Below, one piece after another: positions 57,189 to 64,000 of a DNA stretch of 64,000 nt (positions are counted from its first letter, which is position 1; each line of letters starts with the position of its first letter). Origin of the DNA: Anisodus tanguticus (taxonomy: Eukaryota; Streptophyta; Magnoliopsida; Solanales; Solanaceae); assembly GCA_034509755.1 (NCBI GenBank), contig CM067547.1, positions 45,596,859 to 45,660,858 of the forward strand, in the 5' to 3' direction. Under the pieces are notes generated by a model, which was not told where the DNA came from, searched no databases, and saw only the letters and a program-made list of their open reading frames with translations. The position numbers were made by a program, and so were the translations under genes.

Positions 57189-57389
57189 TGAAAAGGTATA
57201 TATACATGATATACAAAATTAATTAAGAAAATTAAATCTACCTTTTTCTAATACAAGTCTAATAGTTTTTCCTACTACAAGACTAATACTATAATTACAC
57301 TTGTACAATAATTCTACAACTCTGATAATTAATATACAAAATGGCCTATATGATGTACACGGTTTGATCGTGTATATTACTATCTTTCA
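57189..57389 (-). repeat. 3' LTR of element D (201 bp)
   Basis: Next to the minus-strand purine tract gcgggggtg. Similar to 62278-62457, but with an extra piece (tttgatcgtgtatatta) near the right end. Confidence 0.8.
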
Positions 57390-57400
57390 CACCCCCGCAG

Positions 57401-59700
57401 TCATAGCGAGCGGTTGTCGTACGCTGAGACTGTTCCTAAAATTTTCAAACAGAACCAAGGAAAGACCCTTAGTAATGATGTTACAATTTGGTACCGTGAA
57501 GGGACATGTAAGACACGTACTTCTCCACGAGCTACCTTTTCGCGAACAAAGTGAATATCCATCTCGATATGTTTAGTGCGTTGATGTTGGACCGAATTTC
57601 CAAAGAGATGGACTGCACTAACATTATCACAATAGACCAAGGTAGCTTTCTGAATAGGAAAGTGTAATTCTAATAGAAGATTACGTAGCCAACATAATTC
57701 AGATACCACATTAGTCACGCCTCGATACTCAACCTCTACACTGGATTGGGATAATGTAGCATGCCGTTTCGCAGACCACGAGACCAAGTTATCCCTAAGA
57801 AACATACAATAATCAGATGTCAAGCGTCTGGTATCAGGATAGCCACCCCAATCAGCATATGTAAATGACACAAGAGTAGTGACGGAAGAAGGATATAAAT
57901 GCAATCCATAATCAAGTGTGCCCTGAATGTAACGTATATGCGTTTGAGCACACGCATGTGCTCGATCCGTGGGTCATGCATGAATAAACACACCTTTTAA
58001 ACTGCATAAGTAATATCAGGTCTCGTGAAAGTAAGATACTGAAGTGCCCTTGCAAGACTCGCGATAGTGAGTGAAATCCTCGTATGGTGTGTCTGACGTA
58101 GTGCTCATCTTCGATTTGGTATCAACTTGAGTAGAAGTAGACTTACAAGATGACATACCAGCTTTCTCAATAATCTCTGCAACATACTTCCTTTGAGATA
58201 AAAATAAACCACCTGAATGACGCGTGACAACAATGCCCAAAAAATAACTCAAGGGTCCCAAGTCTTTCATTGCAAATTCAGAACTGAGAAGTAACATGAT
58301 AGACTTGCGCAGATTATCAGATAAAGCAGTCAATATAATATCATCAACGTACAATAAAATATATACCAAAGAGAAGTACAACGACGATAAATAAATAGAC
58401 AATGATCAGACCGGCTGTGAGAAAGTGAAGCTCGAATAGAATATTACATAGTCAACATGACTCAGACACCATATTGGCTACCCCTAGATACTTGGCCTCC
58501 GCACTGGATCGCGATAAAGTAGATTGGCATTTTACCGACCAAGAGACCAAGTTATCACCAAGAAATATACAATAACTAGATGTCGAACGTCTGGTATATG
58601 GACATTCACCCCAATCAACATTTGTATAAGACACAAGAGTAGAGATAAGAAATGGATATAAATGCAAACCATAATTAAGAGTGCCATGTGGTAATGCACA
58701 ATGCGTTTGAGCGTATGCATGTGCTCATCCCTCGGATCATGCATAAATAAACACACTTGTTGCACTGCATAAGTAATATCGGTCTCGTGAATGTAAGATA
58801 TTGAAGAGCACATGCAAGACTACGATAGTGGGTGAGATCCTCGTAAGATGTGCTAGAAAGTAGCACTCAGCTACGGTTTGGTATCAATCGGAGTGGAAGA
58901 TGACTTACAAGATGTTTGGTATCAATCAGAGTGGAAGAGGACTTACAAGATGACATGCCATCTCTCTCATAATCTCAGTCGCATATTTCCTCTATGATAA
59001 AAATAGACCACCTACATGATGCGTGACAGTTATACCCAAAAAAATAACTCAAGGGCCCCAAGTCTTTCATAGCAAATTCTGAACTGAGAAGAGACATAAT
59101 AGACTTGCGCAGATTATCAGAAGAGGCAGTCAATATAATATCATCACATATAATAGAATATATGCCAGAGAAGTACCACGATGATAGATAAATTGAGAAT
59201 GATCAGACCTGCTGTGAGAAAACTCAATAGTAGACATATAATCTGCAAACCTCTTATACCAAGCCCGTGGGGCCTGATTAAGCCCATACAAGGACTTCTT
59301 CAGCAAACATATATGGTTAGGATGATGGGGTCCCTGAAACCCAAGGGCTGATGCATGTATAATGTCTCCTTAAGATCACCGTGTAAAAAGAATTTTTTAC
59401 ATCAGTTGATGAATGGGTCATGCTTTCGAGAGAGCCAGACTAAGAACAATGTGAATGGTTGCCGATTTGACCACCTGACTTAATGTTTCTCCATAATTCA
59501 CGCCAACCTGTTGAGTTTTGCTATCACCTACAAGACGGGCCTTATGCTTCTCAAAAGAACCATCCGATTTTTCCTTATGAGTAAAAATCCACATAGAACG
59601 AATAATATTGACACTAGGTGGACGGGCAATAACTCCACGTCTTATTTTCAATAAGAGCATTATATTCATCATCCATGACTATTTTTCAATTCGGGTCATA
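57401..59700 (-). pseudogene. RT and RNase H of element D, duplicated and broken
   Basis: First copy: RNase H 57904-57401 (SSVEVEYRGVTNVVSEL, HQRTKHIEMDIHFVRE) with RT 58402-58016 (LLYVDDIILTALSDNL, LGIVVTRHSGGLFLSQRKYV). Second copy: RNase H 58667-58452 (SSAEAKYLGVANMVSES) with RT 59205-58675. The earlier RT part (59672-59418) is single. The copies have diverged at about one base in five. A 38-bp tandem repeat (58876-58913, 58914-58951) lies in the second copy. None is functional. Confidence 0.85.
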
Positions 59701-59743
59701 AAGGGCAAACAATGGGTTACATGGTAGGGGTTATTTAGTGACA

Positions 59744-61465
59744 TTAGAATTTAGATTGTCTTTTTGGTTTAAAAATAACCCGTTGGCTATGAGTAACGAG
59801 CCCTTGACTCGGAATAGAACTAGACTGGGATGCGGCTTCTCGGGATTGGCAAGCGATTGGTCCGGGAATATGTGTAGTAATTATTGGGTTGGGTGAATTT
59901 CGACCGGCAGGTAGTGGGCCTGTTGGCAGAGACACAGAAATAGAAACTGGAACTGGAGCTGGTATGGGACTAGACGGTGGGCCCTGCCGGCAAATTTGTG
60001 GATCGGGGGGCGCCGGCGGCAGGACTAGACACGGTATGAGGGGGGGGGACTGGGCTAACTGGTGGTTGCTGGTCCAAATCCCGATGCGATGGCCCAATTA
60101 AATAATGGATCACGTATGGTGAGAGCCCATTATCCAAAAAATTATTAGAATTAGATACGAAATTATACGATTTAGCAAACGGAAATTGGATTTCATCAAA
60201 AATAACATGGTGACTAATTATGATTTTATTAGATGATAAATCTAAATATTTGTAACCACGATGATTATATGGATAACCTAGAAACACACAAGTGGTAGAA
60301 CGTGCTTGAAATTTATTAATTGTAGTGGACGGGAAGAAGATAGCATAAACACCCAAACTCCCTAAGATGAGAATACGTAGGATCTTTAAAATAAAGAGTT
60401 TTTAGAGGAGATTGGTATGCTAACTCTTTGCTAGGAAGTATCTTAAGAAGGTAAGTAGTCATTTGTAATGCATGATGCCAAAAAGAAGGGGGTACGGAAG
60501 CATGAGCTATTAAATTTCGAACAATATTATTAATGGTGTGAATTTTTCTATCGGCTTTCCAATTTTGTGAGGATGTATGAGGACAAGAAAACCGAAAAGA
60601 GATGACATTTTTGTTACAAAATTCCAAAAAGTCCCATTATCAATTTCCCTTCCATTTTCACACTGAATATTTTTAATTTTCCATTCAAATTGGGTACGAA
60701 TGAATGCTCGAAAGGTTAAGAATGTTGAAAAAACTTGAGACTTTTTAGACAATGGAAAAGTCCACAAAAAATTAGAGTAATAATCCAAGAATAAAATATA
60801 ATAACGATGGACCAACGAGCTCAAAATGAGAGATGTCCACAAATTACTATGAATAATAGCAAAAGACATCAAAGTACTAGAAGTAGAGGCTACAAAAGGT
60901 AATCTAACATGTTTCCCTATGGGACAAGAAGGACAAATATTAGTACTACACGTACTATTACAATCAATAAAAATATTATTTTTAAGAGAAGAAATAACAT
61001 ACGCTCCCGGATGACCCAACCGAGCATGTCATAAGGAAGGTGCTAGAGCGGCAAACGTTGATGGAGTGGCTTGACTCGAGGAAGTGGTGATTGGATAAAG
61101 CTCTCCCCAACTATTACATCTCATTAGAGGTATCCCCGTCTTGATATCCTTCACAGAAAATCCAAAAGGGTCAAAGTTAACAAACACCCAATTATCAGTT
61201 GTGAATTTTGGACAACGACTAAATTTTTAATTAAGTGATGGGCATGAAGGATACTTTTCAAGACTAGAGGTGGATGCAGGGGAGATAAATTTGTGTGACC
61301 ATAACCACGAATTAGAATTGAGTTACCATTACCAATAATTATGCCACAATTTTTGCTCAAATTGAAATAAGATGAGATATTACCTGGCACAAACGTCATA
61401 TGAGAAGTACTACCGGTGTCCATGTACCAATTTACATTCGGGGGATTTAATTCAAGCGTATGCAT
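59744..61465 (-). pseudogene. protease and integrase of element D, broken
   Basis: Read leftward: protease (WYMDTGSTSHMTFVPGN, 61465-61151), GAG-pre-integrase (RLGHPGAYVISSLKNNIF, about 61030-60960), integrase core (FLWTFPLSKKSQVF, QCENGREIDN, 60960-60500), integrase C-terminal end (CVFLGYPYNHRGYKYLDLSS, about 60300) and a Pro-rich linker (60097-59744). Frameshifts at about 61190 and 60640. The Asp of DTG and the second integrase Asp (as GREI context) are partly altered. Confidence 0.8.
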
Positions 61466-62277
61466 CTCAACCTCGATATTCGTAGGTGTCGGGACTACTG
61501 TTGGGTCCGCATCAACGAAGGCCTGCTGAGGCTGAGGCCCAAGAAGGCCAGCCTGCTGCCAAGGCCCAACAGGCTGCCTATTCTGGAACTACTGGGAATT
61601 GGGCCTGGAACTGCTGGGAATTGTTGGCCCAATTTGTTGGGTACCGTTGCTGGAAATTGGGCCACTGGCCAAGCCCCAAAACCACTATGCACTGGCCCAA
61701 GGTTGCGGCCCAGCCGGCTGGCGACCGCCACCACGTCCTCCACCACTACCTCACTTATTGTTGCCACTGCCACGCCACCGCCACCGCTACTACCATCGCT
61801 GCGGTTTTTGCCACCATTTTTTCAATTTTAAGCCTTTTTACCGCCACCATTATTATGGTATTAGCTAGAATTGTCCAAGAATGAGTGACGTGAGCATCTG
61901 CTTATGTGGCCACCATCATAGGCTTGCGACCATCTAAATAACAAGATGATCATTCGTGACGGGTGCACCAATGTTCTTGAGTTGATCCGCCAATTCCTTG
62001 AGCCTTTTTTTAGGGATTGGGAAGAAAATTTGGGAATATATCACGCAAATATCCCAAGTGTCCATTGTCGTAGTGTCGGGTTCAGAGATCCGTATAAATA
62101 GTGGAATAAATTCGAGTACCAGAGCATAAAGAGTTACCCATAACTCGGTGTCATCAGAGTGGTAGGCACTTTCTCCTTGTCTGTTTCCGAGAGGATGATG
62201 TGATGAAGGACCATGAAATGAAAAATAATCATCTCCGTATTGGATGTTTTCCATCCGAAGAACGATTTTTTCATTAA
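61466..62277 (-). pseudogene. gag remnant of element D
   Basis: A minus-strand frame at 62254-61934 ends KRLKELADQLKNIGAPVTNDHLV, the typical middle of copia gag. Before it stand about 60 residues (MENIQYGDDYFSFHGPSSHH) that do not look like gag. The Gly/Pro-rich end (61860-61480) is kept without a clear zinc knuckle. A deletion or replacement at the 5' end is likely. Confidence 0.6.
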
Positions 62278-62457
62278 TGAAAATGTATTATTACATGATA
62301 TACAAAACTAATTAAGGAAATTAAATCTACATTTTCCTAATACAAGTGTAATAGCTTTTCTTACTACAAGACTAATATCATAATTATATATGTGAAAGAA
62401 TTTTACAACTATGGTAATTAATATATAAAATCGGCCTATATGATATACTGTCTTTCA
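62278..62457 (-). repeat. 5' LTR of element D (180 bp)
   Basis: Partner of 57189-57389; ends ctttca on the plus strand. Confidence 0.8.
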
Positions 62458-63805
62458 GAAACATAGTCGATTGAAAAAATAAGTCGAAGTGCGCAGCCCA
62501 CAGCCCCCCTTCTACTTCATGCTTTTTTTCTTCAGTTGTATAATCATTTAGCATCATCTTTCAACTATTGTTGCACTAAGGTCTGTGCCCCCTTCTTTCT
62601 TCTTCTTTGGCATCATCTGCCACATTTTAGAAAATCTTTTAGGAGTGTTATATTGAGGAATCAATAATGAAAAGGGGAACACAAAGAACTGAAATTAAAA
62701 AGCTATTGAACTGGACAAATAAGCATGTTATGTGTGGTCTGTGAAATTGTTGTAGCTTCTTATCAAGGATTACTTCGAAACCTGAAACATTATGAATCAT
62801 AAATCCTTTATCTCAAAACTCCATTGTCATCCATTAGAGGAGCTCGAAGCTCAAATTCTAAAAATTGTATAGCAAACATGCTTTATTTTGAGCGGGTGAT
62901 ATTTCAAAAGAATTGGAACATTGACGGGAGTTCGAATCAAACACTTGAGGCTATTTGGGTAAGATTTGAGCTAGTTTTAAATTGAATTTCAGTCCTAGTT
63001 CGTTGAGGTTCGAAGTTACAGTGGAACTGTATGAAAATTGTATTAAAGTTGTATGATAATTGTATTTTAAACTTTGTATGTTGTTGTAGTTGAAAATTTG
63101 TACGATATTGTATGAAAGTTGTATACAATGTCGTTGTAGTTAGTTCTCGCCCGAATTCTTCTTTGTCATTTTATCGGCTGATCGTATCGGGAGACAAATT
63201 GATTCCTTAACTTAAGTGATTTGGGCTGGAAATGGAACTCTAATTTCCAGCAATGGGTTCCCCAACTACTCTAGAAAGCGTTAGGACGGTGGTATGAGTA
63301 AACTAAGAGGTAAAAAACATGAATGTAGTTGAGTACAATAAAGTAAAGGATAAAGATATATAAAATTGAGTTGTTTGATTGATTGGTTGTGTCTCTATAT
63401 ACAAAAAATGATCTATTTATAGTATAAAAAAGAAAAAAAAATAGTACAACTTGATCCCCCCATGTCAGCCATCAAGTAACCCACTAAGTTCAATGGCCAA
63501 CTATGGGGGAGGTGGTACCAATTTTCTCGCCATCTACTCATTTTGCTCGGATAATGACCATTTCTTTTAGTTGTTGTTGGTTATTACCGCTTCTAGGGGT
63601 CCGAAAACCCTTTTGACTTGGTCATTAAGGCGTCTGCATCTGAGTGGGTCCCAATCATACCTCTAACTAACAACTCGACTAAGATGCTTTAATAGCCGAT
63701 GAAGTTCTTATAGTCGAGGGCTAGGAGTAAATTCGGCTATGGAACAGTTCGACTGTCACTGTATTCGGCTAAACATTTAAATTACTTTTGAGTGTTAATA
63801 ATTGC
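62458..63805. other. intergenic stretch with a small gttgtat-type repeat
   Basis: No supported gene. At about 63025-63130 degenerate units of attgtat / gttgtatgaaa recur some eight times. The rest is unassigned. Confidence 0.5.
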
Positions 63806-64000
63806 TGTCGCACCCGATTTTGACCTGCGGGCTTCGCGACGCCTTGGCGTCGATACCCTCTGGATCGGTTAAAAAATGCTTGTTTTGAGGAGTCGCCACC
63901 TAATTATTCTAAGGTGAATTAGGGCACCTGAATGTTAACTAAAAGCTGCAAAATAAACTCCAATTTTGTGGTCTGCGAAACTAATGAAATTCTGGGTAAA
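63806..64000 (+). repeat. start of another LTR, cut by the window end
   Basis: From TGTCGCACCCG onward the sequence (gaggagtcgccacctaatta, gtgaattagggcacctg, ggtctgcgaaactaatgaaa) looks like the beginning of a long LTR of a Ty3/gypsy-type element common in Solanaceae. The call rests on recollection, and the partner is outside the window. Confidence 0.45.

Larger units (their letters stand above)
57189..62457 (-). mobile_element. Ty1/copia element D, minus strand, with internal pol duplication
   Basis: LTRs 57189-57389 and 62278-62457 (TGAAAGATAG...TTTTCA on the minus strand, with canonical TG...CA ends) flank minus-strand gag, protease, integrase, RT and RNase H. The primer site next to the right LTR is not recognisable and the flanks do not match, so the gag end has probably been rearranged. 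The RT-RNase H region is present twice (57660-58425 and 58426-59205). Confidence 0.85.

Overview
This is plant nuclear DNA with two intact-looking genes in a sea of transposon remains. Both genes have spliceosomal GT-AG introns. They sit among Ty1/copia and other LTR retrotransposons, a MULE, tRNA-derived SINEs, Stowaway-like MITEs and a small scrambled insert of mitochondrial origin. The mix suggests a eudicot; Solanaceae is my best guess from the SINE and LTR types, but that is inference, not a database result.

Layout. 1-2580: 3' end of an Angela/BARE-like copia element with its long 3' LTR. 3646-3855: Stowaway-like MITE. 4193-10454: degenerate minus-strand copia element with 1.06 and 1.11 kb LTRs and a perfect GTAAG target duplication. 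10790-13360: three SINE-like sequences and a mosaic mitochondrial insert (atp1 and rrn18 pieces). 14442-22464: an about 8 kb Mutator-like element with a decayed MURA-type transposase, three unrecognised accessory ORFs, an internal ~100-bp minisatellite, and a hairpin inside each terminal inverted repeat.

23066-34908: a nine-coding-exon KT/HAK/KUP potassium transporter gene (790 aa) on the plus strand. Intron 5 holds a 4.4 kb copia insertion (element A, 26879-31284) in the same orientation. 35147-41112: large minus-strand LTR element with a gag-like ORF and no recognisable pol. 41691-42500: G/T-rich satellite-like tract. 43047-43850: three-exon gene for a 176-aa, probably plastid-targeted protein with a C-x2-C...H-x2-C site. 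44170-45837: two more MITE copies.

46296-62457: three more copia elements, C (minus), B (plus) and D (minus), all with short LTRs of about 180-235 bp and broken pol genes. A and C belong to one family. Both lack most or all of gag, and their LTRs start TATTAG and end TACA rather than the usual TG...CA. 63806-64000: start of what looks like another LTR, cut by the window end.

The two host genes have no evident functional link. The most interesting structures are the MULE (hairpin ends, unknown ORFs, Trp-to-stop decay), the gag-poor non-canonical copia family, and the duplicated RT-RNase H block in element D.
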